A stretch of 35,000 nt of DNA from Symbiodinium natans (taxonomy: Eukaryota > Sar > Dinophyceae > Suessiales > Symbiodiniaceae): NCBI GenBank assembly GCA_905221605.1, contig CAJNDS010000788.1, positions 1 to 35,000 of the forward strand. The letters are read 5' to 3'. Both the position numbers and the translations under genes were made by a program. Positions 8,101-16,560 of the stretch are shown piece after piece (within the stretch, counting starts at the first letter, position 1; each line of letters starts with the position of its first letter). The notes beneath the pieces were generated by a model. It did not search any database and was not told where the DNA came from. It was given only the letters and a program-made list of their open reading frames with translations.

Positions 8101-10760
8101 AGGAACCGGGAGATTGGCTGTTGGAGCAGGACGCGGGAAGCCACACGGCAGCCTTCCAGCGCATCGCCCGAGACGTGCGTGGCCACCCAGACTTCCTTCG
8201 ATCGAGATGCTTCCCTCAGCTAGATGGGACTGTCGACGCCGCCCGCAAGCTGCAGGCCGTACAAGCGACGATGTACATGAAGGCCAAGATGCATCCGGGA
8301 AACCTGCGGGACGGCTGGGCCAACAGCAAGATTGCCGAAGAGAACTACAAAGATTCTTTGCAAATATTAGAGGCACTGAAGGAGCGGTATGGAGGAGACA
8401 TCGACTTCCTGGCCCCGGACTCTGTGCCCTCCGGAGCTGCCCTCAATGCCTTCGCGCTGGTCGAGGAAGGCGAAGAATCCTTCGAGATGTTGACGGTTGA
8501 GAACCCCAGCCCGGAGACCATGCGCCAGTGCCAAGCCATGAAGCACATCATCCAGTCAGTTCTGAGGCAGCCGAACACCAAGGACACGCAGAATACCCAG
8601 CGTCTGCACATGCTCCTCCACGGGCCCGGCGGCAGCGGCAAGTCCGTGGTGGTACGCGCAGCAGCTCATGTCCTGCGGCAAAGCAAGAAAGGATGCATCA
8701 TCGCGGCGCCCACGGGTGTGGCGGCCTTCAACATCAACGGCGTCACCCTCCATCAATGTTGCTTGCTGCCCGTGGTGAACCAAAGCTACGGCAAGGCCTG
8801 CGACATGCCGCTGCCAGAACGCCAGAAGTTAGCCACGCTCAGAGACATCTGGTCGAAGGTCAGTGCGCTGTTCGTCGACGAGATGAGCTTCATCCCCTCC
8901 TGGATGTTGGAGCGTCTGGATCAGCATCTCCGTCTTGCTAGGGATCTGCCGACCCTGCCCTTCGGAGGACTGCACGTCATCTTTGCCGGGGACCTGTATC
9001 AGTTGCCTCCACCAAGCGGGCTGCCGGCCTTCGCCAGCCGGCTTTGGCTGCTCTTCCAGCTCTGCGAGCTCGAAGGAAACCAGCGGGCCGCACGCGACCC
9101 AGCCTGGGCCGCTCTGCTGGCACGTGTTCGGGTGGGAAAGCAGACCGACGCCGACATTGAGGTGCTGCGGAACATGGTGATCAAGAAAGGCAGCAAGAAG
9201 CGGCCCGCCCCGAAAGCCGTGAACCTATACGCCACTCGCCAAGCAGTCGCCGAAAGCAACCGCCGCTACAAGGAAGAGCACGTGTCGCACACAGGAGAAC
9301 AGCTACACGATTGCCCGGCTGTCGACACCAACGTCAAGACCGGTGCGCCGCTGTCTCCGGATGCCGTCTGGGCCGAGCCGGAGAACACGGGTGGCTTGGT
9401 AGGCCTGCTGCAGGTGGCCGTCGGCCTCCGTGTCATGCTCAGATACAACATCGACGTGCGTGATGGCTTGGTCAATGGCGCTTGTGGCATGGTGGAGCAC
9501 ATTGACACTGAGAAAGCCGGCGGGGAAGTCGAGAAGATCTGGGTCTCTTTCGAGAAGAATGCAGGGGCCATTTGGCAAGCAGAGCACGAAACCTCCTGTG
9601 TGGCAATCTCGAGGCGCTCGGCCACGTATCCTGACAGAGACGGCAACAAGGCGTCGAGGCGTCAATTCCCGCTCGTTCTCGCCAAAGCCATCTCGATCCA
9701 CAAGAGCCAGGCATCCACCTGTAAGGACGGAGCGCACACCCGCCTCGATCACACCATCTTCGCAGAGGGTCAAGCCTACGTCGCCCTGAGCCGCTGCCCC
9801 GAACAGGCGCTCTGCAGCTTGGAGCACTTCAACCCCAAGGCTTTGCGGTTCAACGCCAACGCAGAATGGGCCCTGACCAAGCTGAAGGCCCAACAAGCCG
9901 ACCGGGACGGCCCGGATCTGTGGAAGGCGTTGTTCAAGCCGGAGCAGAACAAGGAGTTCTATGAAAGACGCCTGGCTGAGTTAGGGATGCCCGACTGGAA
10001 CCGTCTCAAGCCAGATCACGGCGAGCGCATCGAGCGGCCCTGGTGCTGTGCACTATGCGGTACGGAGGCTCCCAACACCAAAGCCGCCATCAAGGCTCAC
10101 AAGCGCAAGTGCCCGGCCAAGCCACAAGCCAAGACGAACGCCAAAAGCAAAGCAAAGGCCAAAGCACAATGCAAAACAAAGTTCGTCTTCATGGGCCTAG
10201 GCAAACGAGCTGCAGAAAGCTCTTGCGCGGCCGGCTCTTTGCCCAAAATGCAACGGACAGGCGGCCGACCCGATCAAGACACACCTGCAGGCCTGTATTT
10301 TGAGGCGCAAGAACAAGCTCTCTGCGGCATGCACGCCCTTAACATGGCCTTGGGGGCAGCCTCCTTCACTGAAGCTGACATGGACAACGCAGTGCAGGTT
10401 CTCCTCGAAGAAGACGGGGTGGAACGAGGTGAAGCTGCAGAGGACCACGTGGCGCCAGGTGGCTTCTACTCCTCTGAAGTGCTTGCGCAGGTGCTGCAAA
10501 CCAAAGCCATGGCTGCTTTTGGTCGCGTGAGGTGGCAAATGGACCTTCAACCCGTTAGGAACAAGCACCAGCTGGCAGCAGCGGCCGGGGCGGTACAGAA
10601 TCGGGACAACGCACACTGGGTAGCATATCGTTATTTCCATGAGAAGATCTTCAGGTTGGACTCCCTGGCCCGTACCCGCAGGGCAGAGCAGATACCGGAA
10701 GCAGTCTTCTTGGCCGAGCTCGCTCGCCATCCCGCGACTTACTGCATTCGAGAGGTCTAG
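4971..10760 (+). CDS. Helitron-type Rep/helicase with C-terminal Josephin-like protease domain
   Basis: One uninterrupted 1929-residue frame. Residues 1 to about 45 are probably an out-of-frame stretch (see 4859-5143), and 46-135 are charged repeats. A four-cysteine segment lies at 183-209 (CQNC and CKNC). The Helitron N-domain/Rep follows: FFMTLSC at 512-518, HUH motif PHGH with His667 and His669, and the two-tyrosine motif RYVLGY with Tyr842 and Tyr846. The PIF1-family SF1 helicase has Walker A GPGGSGKS at 1218-1225 (Lys1224), Walker B FVDEM with Asp1303/Glu1304, GDLYQLPP from 1340, ISIHKSQ ending at Gln1580, and QAYVALSR at 1601-1608. A C2HC finger lies at Cys1693, Cys1696, His1710 and Cys1714. 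Residues about 1770-1929 form a Josephin-like domain. Rep enzymes of this family nick and join strands during rolling-circle transposition, and the helicase unwinds. All catalytic residues I can check are present, so the body of the gene looks intact. No introns are evident. Confidence 0.93.
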   Translation: MQRKELGNNSVRRREREVVDPCAKKTAKRKSADSCVRQGRGQRQRRNSKEEERRKLHEARARAEAEEGAGSRGPLREEDSKEEERRKLHEARARAEAEEEAGSRGPLREEDSKREERRQLHEARVQAEADEGVGGRGPKPIASEIQQQGYPFPDEDTLTQEQAQAHYLAFARSWSRFGLSRLCQNCQTLTPGRHCKAAKGSGQLLCKNCRENRTKVVLPIPAPIPEALQSLLPIEQHLLAMARISQVLLDKLPSGGPSAQWGRMYAVLMQDPFICDVLEGATLEEDGTVLVEGVDGMTASPARLEHLHAALQALKELHCLYQRSPAVDRALARMAAILANKTSAAAAMPADPLPGTEANQEIEMTYLVPKQFQAPKADIRDLRKVRGSADLSDGMDAKFFPHLFPTGTGGWQNDNGSFSQYARKRLLSVDARFEASTAYIMWLLEMQTKKRLSGNINVRIGNQRAPYSSSDYENGSRQVYAALRDMPGTQPYLYAKKGVALNMYEQLGAPNFFMTLSCHARQPALLLAAISARLLRLHPDRPHAELEKHAAEILFRYQNDKSFTWDRLSPNQLCNQQPAVVARQFMHQVSQLMWWLSSTRGSQVHPHEDADPQDGVEENDREDAEDDAQAPATDSAGLHRRMRKERPPFKVLDYIIRIEWQKRGYPHGHILLWIEEWANAKQQPDKTAPYSRDSEQAAETPVPDWSDEEAMENFIPKCAEDLSDKYICTKSPNTWRQSHRVSARDREVNAKLSAEVVHNHTPYCGMYSEGACRFGFPHDAEPRARRRTSQEQYANSRWKSSLATRRVKGDSMMGQYNIRILRMWRASMDLQVICELTSASRYVLGYTFKSEEDREAQRRMENMLANLTSQSTGAGLDNQKIYKAAHAALQGRTTSTFEACHLLLGFPIIEFSRDNVWVQVGPPDTWTVWVPKHEEQVALQQPTDYRNKKMRQGGNLPVAHHWYREMQTTFGEHETTLPVEGGEPVSCRFNEVTFLDFCAAFKYTGVQEPQPRRRPAIVGYQNFNPDEEAEAFYYSKLLLHLVWKEPGDWLLEQDAGSHTAAFQRIARDVRGHPDFLRSRCFPQLDGTVDAARKLQAVQATMYMKAKMHPGNLRDGWANSKIAEENYKDSLQILEALKERYGGDIDFLAPDSVPSGAALNAFALVEEGEESFEMLTVENPSPETMRQCQAMKHIIQSVLRQPNTKDTQNTQRLHMLLHGPGGSGKSVVVRAAAHVLRQSKKGCIIAAPTGVAAFNINGVTLHQCCLLPVVNQSYGKACDMPLPERQKLATLRDIWSKVSALFVDEMSFIPSWMLERLDQHLRLARDLPTLPFGGLHVIFAGDLYQLPPPSGLPAFASRLWLLFQLCELEGNQRAARDPAWAALLARVRVGKQTDADIEVLRNMVIKKGSKKRPAPKAVNLYATRQAVAESNRRYKEEHVSHTGEQLHDCPAVDTNVKTGAPLSPDAVWAEPENTGGLVGLLQVAVGLRVMLRYNIDVRDGLVNGACGMVEHIDTEKAGGEVEKIWVSFEKNAGAIWQAEHETSCVAISRRSATYPDRDGNKASRRQFPLVLAKAISIHKSQASTCKDGAHTRLDHTIFAEGQAYVALSRCPEQALCSLEHFNPKALRFNANAEWALTKLKAQQADRDGPDLWKALFKPEQNKEFYERRLAELGMPDWNRLKPDHGERIERPWCCALCGTEAPNTKAAIKAHKRKCPAKPQAKTNAKSKAKAKAQCKTKFVFMGLGKRAAESSCAAGSLPKMQRTGGRPDQDTPAGLYFEAQEQALCGMHALNMALGAASFTEADMDNAVQVLLEEDGVERGEAAEDHVAPGGFYSSEVLAQVLQTKAMAAFGRVRWQMDLQPVRNKHQLAAAAGAVQNRDNAHWVAYRYFHEKIFRLDSLARTRRAEQIPEAVFLAELARHPATYCIREV
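5014..5390 (+). repeat. in-gene ~90-bp tandem repeat (charged coiled-coil-like)
   Basis: Four partial to complete copies encode a 30-residue unit of the form GSRGPLREEDSKEEERR followed by KLHEARARAEAEE. The second copy is shortened by 32 bp. The high content of Glu, Arg, Ala and Lys predicts an extended helix or coiled coil. The same unit occurs once or twice in the ORF at 3904-4644. Confidence 0.85.
10275..10757 (+). other. Josephin-like cysteine protease domain of the Helitron protein
   Basis: The segment QEQALCGMHALNMAL matches the start of Josephin domains (ataxin-3: catalytic Cys followed by x-x-His). The nucleophile is Cys1785, with Gln1780 five residues before it as the likely oxyanion residue. 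GGFYSSEVLAQVL corresponds to the family's G-x-F-S-x-x-V helix. His1882 lies in NAHWVAYR. Asp1897 lies in FRLDSLA exactly 15 residues later, the same spacing as His119-Asn134 in ataxin-3, with Asn replaced by Asp. Josephins are deubiquitinating or peptide-cleaving enzymes; here the domain may process the polyprotein or act on host ubiquitin, which is inference. The domain runs to the last residues of the protein, so it is a true C-terminal fusion. Confidence 0.85.
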
Positions 10761-11240
10761 CAACGGCCGCCATCTCCAAACAATGTGATGCCGCCAGGAC
10801 ACCTCTGGTGCTCCATGCCAACGTTTCACCCACTCACAAGCCAGCGCTCGCACGCAAGATCGGCAAACAAGAAGCACCTCAGCGCTCATGCTCATGTGAG
10901 GACGATGGCTATACTGGCACCCCCAGCAAAACCTGAGCAACATCTGTGTCACTCTTCTCGGCCGGCTCAAGGTTAGGGCAACGACAAGAAACATGAATCT
11001 CTGTTAAGCAAGCAGGAAGTAAGAGAAGCAGTCAAGAGCCAACATGCCCAGCTTCTTCTCGCCCAGAGCTGCAGACATCCACAAGGCCTCCAAGCAGCAA
11101 GCCAATCTCGCCATAACCCTTCATCCTTCACAGTGTAAAGCAGAAGACCACAACAAGCGTGACTCTCAGGCACCAACAGACTCAAAAGGAGAAAAGTTCA
11201 AAAACTTCGGCCAGGGTCCCCAGGCCACCAAGCCCCCAGC
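10761..11240. other. 3' flank of the Helitron gene; no gene seen
   Basis: No convincing coding segment is present. A Helitron right end (a short hairpin followed by CTRR) would be expected somewhere downstream of the stop codon, but I could not identify one with confidence. The short plus-strand ORF beginning at 11044 runs into the CCCCAG microsatellite and is probably chance. Confidence 0.4.
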
Positions 11241-11255
11241 AGCCCCACCATCCCC

Positions 11256-11410
11256 AGAGCCCCCAGCCAGCCCCAGCCCCAGCCCCAGCCCCAGCCCCAG
11301 CCCCAGCCAGCCCCAGCCCCAGCCCCAGCCCCAGCCCCAGCCCCAGCCCCAGCCCCAGCCCCAGCCCCAGCCCCAGCCCCAGCCCCAGCCCCAGCCCCAG
11401 CCCCAGCCCT
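11256..11410. repeat. (CCCCAG)n microsatellite
   Basis: An almost perfect hexanucleotide array, interrupted by AGCCAG near 11305. It creates spurious Gln-Pro and Ser-Pro repeat ORFs on the plus strand and Gly-Leu or Gly-Ala repeats on the minus strand. Confidence 0.97.
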
Positions 11411-11435
11411 GAAAGTTGAAAAGGTAAGTTTAAAA

Positions 11436-11486
11436 AACAAAACCCCCCAAAACCCCCCAAAACCCCCCAAAACCCGACAAAACTCC
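11436..11486. repeat. (AAAACCCCCC)n short tandem repeat
   Basis: Four units of a 10-bp A4C6 repeat lie directly before the CCCTAAA block, with the last units decaying to AAAACCCGAC and AAAACTCC. It has the character of a telomere variant repeat but is not the canonical heptamer. Confidence 0.85.
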
Positions 11487-11512
11487 GGACACAAACCCTT
11501 TACAAATTCTAT

Positions 11513-11682
11513 AAACCCTAAACCCTAAACCCTAAACCCTAAACCCTAAACCCTAAACCCTAAAACCCTAAAACCCTAAAACCCTAAAACCCTAAAACCC
11601 TAAAACCCTAAAACCCTAAAACCCTAAACCCCTAAACCCCTAAACCCTAAAACCCTAAAACCCTAAACCCTAAACCCTAAAC
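11513..11682. repeat. interstitial telomeric block (CCCTAAA with CCCTAAAA and CCCCTAAA variants)
   Basis: Canonical heptamers at both edges enclose a run of 8-bp CCCTAAAA units, then CCCCTAAA units. The C-rich strand reads left to right. The block is followed immediately by the first copy of the ~0.9-kb duplication. Confidence 0.97.
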
Positions 11683-12592
11683 TCAGGGCCTAGGCCGCCC
11701 CCCTACAGAGGGGGGGCGGCGCTTAAGCCCTTCGACCTCTATGGCGAAGGCCGACCCAGGTCGCTTGCCCGCCTCCTGCAGCCAGGAGGTCGGTAGCACC
11801 CACGATGGGCCCGGTACCGGAGCAGGTTCTCCCGGGGACCAGTACTGGTCCCCTTAATAAGGTAAGTACCCTAAACCCCAAGCCCTTCACCCTGGATGGG
11901 GCTGGCATTTCGGGGGGGGGTACCCCAAGGCCCCCAGGCCAGGAGGACCCGGACCCCTCACCGCAGCGTGTCCAGGGACCAGGGGGCCTCAGGGGCCAGG
12001 CAGGGCGGGTGCTCAAGAATCTGGGCCTACCTGGGCCTCCCTGCCTGGGGGCCCCCTGGGCCCCCCTGGGCCCCCCTGGGCCCCTGTGGGCCCTGTGGGC
12101 CCCCCTGGGCCCCCCTGGGCCCACCTGGGCCCCCCAGGGCCCCTCTGGGCCCCCTGGGCCCCCCTGGGCCCCCCTGACCCCCCTGACCGCCCCCCCTGAA
12201 CCCCCCTCTGCGCTTCTGCCCTTGCCCGCCCCTGCCCTCCCCAGCCTCACTGAGCCCCCTGACCCCTTGCTTTTCCTCTGCTCCGCCCCTGGCTGCCCAG
12301 ACTGACCCTGGCCTGGGCCCGTGGTTCTTCTCCCTCTGTGGAGGCTTGTTTTTTTGTGAAAAGCCGTGACGGAATGAAGAAGTTTTATGTAAAGAAAGCA
12401 GTTGGCTTGAGTTTAGGCCTAAACCCTAAAAGGAATAGGTTTGGGTGGCTTTGCCGCCTTGGACGGCGTGGGGTGGGAGAAAAGTGTTAGATGGCCTTCC
12501 ACAATCGGGCCAAAGCTGCTCTTCGCACCTCACGACGCTTTCGAGCTTGTTCCAAAACCTAACCTTCACAGCATCTACGCCCTATCACAGCA
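11683..12592. repeat. subtelomeric duplication, copy 1
   Basis: It is nearly identical to 12702-13602 apart from small indels (for example around 11850-11870) and different lengths of the internal GGGCCCCCCT minisatellite at about 12040-12175. It starts with a strong hairpin (arms 11694-11703 and 11711-11720, C-rich/G-rich, 7-nt loop). It ends in a conserved 260-bp segment that includes GTTTAGGCCTAAACCCTAA. The apparent Gly-Pro-Pro collagen-like ORFs come from the minisatellite and are not supported as genes. Confidence 0.92.
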
Positions 12593-12701
12593 AACCCTAA
12601 ACCCTAAACCCTAAACCCTAAACCCTAAACCCTAAACCCTAAACCCCAAACCCTAAACCCTAAACCCTAAACCCTAAAACCCTAAACCCTAAACCCTAAA
12701 C
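12593..12701. repeat. interstitial telomeric block between the two duplicated copies
   Basis: About fifteen CCCTAAA units with one CCCCAAA variant separate copy 1 from copy 2. The same unit order (telomeric block, then CTCAGGGCCTAGGCCG) recurs at the 11682 junction. The repeated segment is therefore telomeric block plus ~0.9-kb module, about 1.02 kb in total. Confidence 0.97.
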
Positions 12702-13602
12702 TCAGGGCCTAGGCCGCCCCCCAACAGAGGGGGGGCGGCGCTTAAGCCCTTCGACCTCTATGGCGAAGGTCGACCCAGGTCGCTTGCCCGCCTCCTGCAG
12801 CCAGGAGGTCGGTAGCACCCACGATGGGCCCGGTACCGGAGCAGGTTCTCCCGGGGACCAGTACTGGTGGGTACTTACCCCAAGCCCTTCACCCTGGATG
12901 GGGCTGGCATTTCGGGGGGGGGGTACCCCAAGGCCCCCAGGCCAGGAGGACCCGGACCCCTCACCGCAGCGTGTCCGGGGCCCAGGGGGCCTCAGGCCAG
13001 GCAGGGCGGGTGCTCAAAAACCCTGTGGGCCCCCCTGGGCCCCCCTGGGCCCCTGGGCCCCCCTGACCCCCCTGGGCCCCCTGGGCCCCCCTGGGCCCCC
13101 CTGGGCCCCCCTGGCCCGCCTGGGCCTTTTGGGCCGCCGGGCCGGGCTTCCTGAACCCCCTGGGCCCCCTGGCCCCCCTGGGCCCCCCTGGGCCCCCCTG
13201 GGCCCCCTGGGCCCCCCCTGAGCCCCACCCTGGGCCCCCCTAACCCCCCTTGGGCCTCTGCCCCCCTAGGCTTCCCTGACCCCTTTTCTCTGCTCCGCCC
13301 CTGGCTGCCCAGACTGACCCTGGCCTGGGCCCGTGGTTCTTCTCCCTCTGTGGAGGCTTGTTTTTTGTGAAAAGCCGTGACGGAATGAAGAAGTTTTATG
13401 TAAAGAAAGCAGTTGGCTTGAGTTTAGGCCTAAACCCTAAAAGGAATAGGTTTGGGTGGCTTTGCCGCCTTGGACGGCGTGGGGTGGGAGAAAAGTGTTA
13501 GATGGCCTTCCACAATCGGGCCAAAGCTGCTTTTCGCACCTCACGACGCTTTCGAGCTTGTTCCAAAACCTAACCTTCACAGCATCTACGCCCTATCACA
13601 GC
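12702..13602. repeat. subtelomeric duplication, copy 2
   Basis: Second copy of the module at 11683-12592, with the G/C-rich minisatellite at about 13026-13225. Its right end (CCCTATCACAGCAAACCCTAA) is identical to that of copy 1. Diverged relatives of parts of this module are visible at 13916-13970, 16900-16980, 17020-17090 and 17440-17530. Confidence 0.92.
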
Positions 13603-13650
13603 AAACCCTAAACCCTAAACCCTAAACCCTAAACCCTAAACCCTAAACCC
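13603..13650. repeat. short interstitial telomeric block
   Basis: Six to seven CCCTAAA heptamers close copy 2. They are followed directly by a hairpin-rich segment. Confidence 0.95.
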
Positions 13651-13800
13651 GCCCACCACCCCTCTCATTCTAGAGGTGAGTGGGCGCCGTCGAGCTCAGC
13701 GAGACCATGGCAGGCTCTGCTGAGCTGCAGAGCCTGCCAACCGCACCCCTGAGGGGTCGCCAGGCTACAGTCGCCTAGCTCAGTGACTGTCTATATATTA
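13651..13800. other. cluster of inverted repeats, possible structured RNA or MITE remnant
   Basis: At least three stem candidates lie in 150 bp. The strongest has perfect 11-bp arms at 13709-13719 (GGCAGGCTCTG) and 13728-13738 with an 8-nt loop. CCCCTGAGGGG is a palindrome near 13746. ACAGTC/GACTGT flank a short loop near 13768-13791. Imperfect arms also pair CCACCCCTCT with AGAGGTGAGTGG around TCATTCT at the left end. It does not fold as a tRNA. Function unknown. Confidence 0.55.
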
Positions 13801-13998
13801 TCACCCTAAACCCGACGTCTTTGCTCTCGGAAGGCCCGCCCAACCCTGGCCTGGGGGCCCCCCCTGGAGGCCTCCCTGGACCCTCTGGAGCCTGTCCCGA
13901 CTCCGACCTTGTTCACTGGACCAGGGGCCCTTTTACGGGCTCAGCCTGGCCCGCTGCTCAAAAATCGCGTTTGACGGACTGAGAGGGTGTGGGAGGGC

Positions 13999-14102
13999 CT
14001 CCCCCCACCCCCCCCCCCCCCCCCCACCCCCCCCCCCCCCCCACCCCCCCCCACCCCCCCCACCCCCCCCACCCACCCCCACGCCACCCACCCCCCCCCC
14101 AC
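13999..14102. repeat. poly-C tract
   Basis: About 100 bp of almost pure C interrupted by single A residues, preceded by a GGGAGGGCCTCC palindrome-like start. Such tracts are prone to assembly error. Confidence 0.95.
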
Positions 14103-14164
14103 CAAGGCCAGGCCAGGCCCTGGAAGGCCCCTAAAACGTAGGTAGGTTTTTCCACGCTTCGAGT

Positions 14165-14660
14165 GAAAAAGAATGAGAAGGCCCTCCGGCCGAAGACACC
14201 CCCCAACGCAAACGCCGATTTGGCTCTCGCAAGCTTCTAGACCTGTTTAGCAAAGGGTCTATCGCCATACAACCTTTACGCTCCCGCATAGAGAAGAAAA
14301 AACAATGAGAAGCCCTCCGGCCGAAGACACCCCCCAACGCAAACGCTGATTTGGCTCTGGTAAGCTTCTAAACATGACTCTCACAAGGCCTGTTCATATC
14401 AACGCCGTGACACCCCGACATCGAGAATAGAAACAATGAGAAGGCCCTCCGGCCGAAGACACCCCCCAACGCAAACGCTGATTTGGCTCTGGTGAGCTTC
14501 TAGACATGACTTTCACAAAGCCTGTTTCCTGTAACACCATGACATCCCGACGTCGAGAATAGAAACGATGAGAAGGCCCTCCGGCCGAAGACACCCCCCA
14601 ACGCAAACGTTAATTTGGTTCTCGCAAGCTTCTAGACATGACTTTCACAAGGCGTGTTTA
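14165..14660. repeat. 132-bp tandem repeat, four copies
   Basis: Copies begin at about 14173, 14305, 14436 and 14568 (spacing 132, 131, 132). Each contains ATGAGAAG.CCCTCCGGCCGAAG, then ACACCCCCCAACGCAAACG, then ATTTGGCTCT, then AAGCTTCTAGAC. The first half of the unit is nearly invariant and the second half diverges. On the minus strand the constant half encodes a repeated RLRWGVSSAGGPSH peptide, but no complete gene is evident. Confidence 0.92.
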
Positions 14661-14804
14661 TAGCAACAAGCCTGAGTGCAGAAGTGTTTGGATGTGGGCT
14701 GGCTTTGGTTTGGCTGGCTCTGGTTTGGTTCGTTTTGAGTAGTGTTTGGGTGGTCTTGGGGTGGGCATGTCTGCACACAAGTGCGTACAGCTGAACAATG
14801 CTAC
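14661..14804. other. short unique spacer
   Basis: Contains a run of GGCTTTGGTTTGGCTGGCTCTGGTTTGG, a local GGTTTGG-type repetition at about 14697-14730. No coding segment was recognised. Confidence 0.5.
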
Positions 14805-15105
14805 ACCCTAAACCCTAAACCCTAAACCCTAAACCCTAGACCCTAGACCCTAGACCCTAGACCCTAAACCCAAACCCTAAACCCTAAACCCCTAAACCCC
14901 TAAAAAAACCCTAAACCCTAAACCTAAACCCTAAACCCCTAAACCCCTAAACCCCTAAACCCTAAACCCTAAAAACCCTAAAACCCTAAACCCTAAACCC
15001 TAAACCCCTAACCCTAAACCCTAAAAAACCCTAACCCTAAAAAAAACCCTAAACCTAACCTAAACCTAAACCCTAAAACCCTAAACCCTAACCCTACCCT
15101 AAAAC
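14805..15105. repeat. degenerate interstitial telomeric block
   Basis: Mixture of CCCTAAA, CCCTAGA, CCCCTAAA, CCCTAAAAA and truncated CCTAAA units. The CCCTAGA variants are clustered near 14836-14862, which suggests local amplification of a variant unit. Confidence 0.95.
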
Positions 15106-15133
15106 CTTCTTTTCATATGATAATTAAATGTTA

Positions 15134-16045
15134 AGGAGTTACTGGTCAAGGTCATTTTTTTACTGGGCAAGGTCATTTTTTTACTGGGCAAAGGTCATTT
15201 TTTTACTGGGCAAGGTCGTTTCGTCAAAAAGCGACCTTGCCCAGTAAAAAAATGACCTTGCCCCAGTAAACAAAAGACCTTGCCCATAAAAAATGTTACT
15301 GGTCAAGGTCATCTTTTTACTGGGCAAGGTCATCTTTTTACTGGGCAAGGTCATTTTTTTACTGGGCAAGGTCATTTTTTTACTGGGCAAGGTCATTTTT
15401 TTACTGGGCAAGGTCATTTTTTTACTGGCAAGGTCATTTTTTTACTGGGCAAGGTCATTTTTTTACTGGGCAAGGTCATTTTTTTACTGGGCAAGGTCAT
15501 TTTTTTACTGGGCAAGGTCATTTTTTTATTGGGCAAGGTCATTACTGGGCAAGGTCATTTTTTTACTGGGCAAGGTCATTTTTTTACTGGGCAAGGTCAT
15601 TTTCTTACTGGGCAAGGTCATTACTGGGCAAGGTCATTTTTTTACTGGGCAAGGTCATTTTTTACTGGGCAAGGTCATTGTTTTACTGGGCAAGGTCATT
15701 TTTTACTGGGCAAGGTCATTTTTTTACTGGGCAAGGTCATTTTTTTACTGGGCAAGGTCATTTTTTTACTGGGCAAGGTCATTTTTTTACTGGGCAAGGT
15801 CATTTTTTACTGGGCAAGGTCATTTTTTGTTACTGGGCAAGGTCATTTTTTTACTGGGCAAGGTCTTTACTGGGCAAGGTCATTTTTTACTGGGCAAGGT
15901 CATTTTTTTACTGGGCAAGGTCATTACTGGGCAAGGTCATTTTTTACTGGGCAAGGTCATTTTTTTACTGGCAAGGTCATTTTTTTACTGGGCTAGGTCA
16001 TTTTTTTACTGGGCTAGGTCATTTTTTAATGGGCAAGGTCGTTTC
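15134..16045. repeat. ~22-bp tandem array (ACTGGGCAAGGTCAT-T5-7) with inverted segment
   Basis: About forty units of 14 to 22 bp. Short versions lack the T run, as at 15540-15550, 15620-15635 and 15860-15880. A small set of units is inverted at about 15232-15294. Perfect 26-bp arms (15193-15218 and 15232-15257) make a strong palindrome at the inversion point. The sequence GGTCGTTTCGTC occurs at the inversion point and again at the right end of the array (about 16040-16049), so it may mark a natural array boundary. Confidence 0.95.
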
Positions 16046-16052
16046 GTCCAAA

Positions 16053-16268
16053 GGTGTTTAGGATTTCCGGGCCTAATGGTTAGGGTTTCAAGGCCTCACG
16101 GCCTGGTGTTTAGGGTTTCAGGGCCTCAAGGCCTGCTGTTTAGGGTTTCACGGCCTCACGGCCTAGTATTTAGGTTTCAGGGTTTCAGGGCCTCAAGGCC
16201 TAGTGTTTAGGGTTTCAGGGCCTCAAGGCCTGGTGTTTAGGGTTTCAAGGCCTCAAGGCCGGGTGTGG
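16053..16268. repeat. 30-bp tandem repeat with embedded TTTAGGG and AGGCCT palindrome
   Basis: Seven units of TTTAGGGTTTCA-GGCCTCA-GGCCT-GTG type. Each contains one telomeric heptamer in the G-rich orientation, opposite to the neighbouring CCCTAAA blocks, and a GGCCTCAAGGCC near-palindrome. Confidence 0.92.
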
Positions 16269-16428
16269 CTTGTGTTAAGTGCTTGGTACTACGGCGTGAT
16301 TGGTGCATCCGAAGAGAAAATAAGTAACCTTCTATTTTCTTAATGTTATGGGATTCTTTGGGCGGGTGGGTTTTTTCCGTTGCCTAGATACACGGCTGGC
16401 CTAGTAAATGCTCGAACTTGAGATGCTG

Positions 16429-16465
16429 AACCCTAAACCCTAAACCCTGAACCCTAAACCCCAAA
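16429..16465. repeat. short telomeric remnant
   Basis: Four to five heptamers including a CCCTGAA variant. Confidence 0.85.
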
Positions 16466-16560
16466 TCCGCACATCTCGACCTTCGGAAGGAGAGTCCGCA
16501 GCTCTGGTAACCCCCACACCTCAGGATCCCTCCCTGAAGGAGCCCAGACGCTGTAGGGGA

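Noticed and set aside
11044-11460. Gln-Pro / Gly-Leu repeat proteins
   Set aside because: They are translations of the CCCCAG microsatellite.
11723-13228. Collagen-like Gly-Pro-Pro proteins on both strands
   Set aside because: The pattern comes from a GGGCCCCCCT minisatellite in the duplicated module and shifts frame between the two copies.
13651-13800. tRNA or 5S-like RNA gene
   Set aside because: The stems do not give a cloverleaf and no A- and B-box pair is evident.
15134-16045. Possible CRISPR array
   Set aside because: The units are contiguous variants of one ~22-bp word without unique spacers, and the genome is eukaryotic.
15280-16210. ORFs of 238 and 305 codons (GQGHFFT / LLGKVIF repeats)
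   Set aside because: They are three-frame translations of the 22-bp array with no unique domain.
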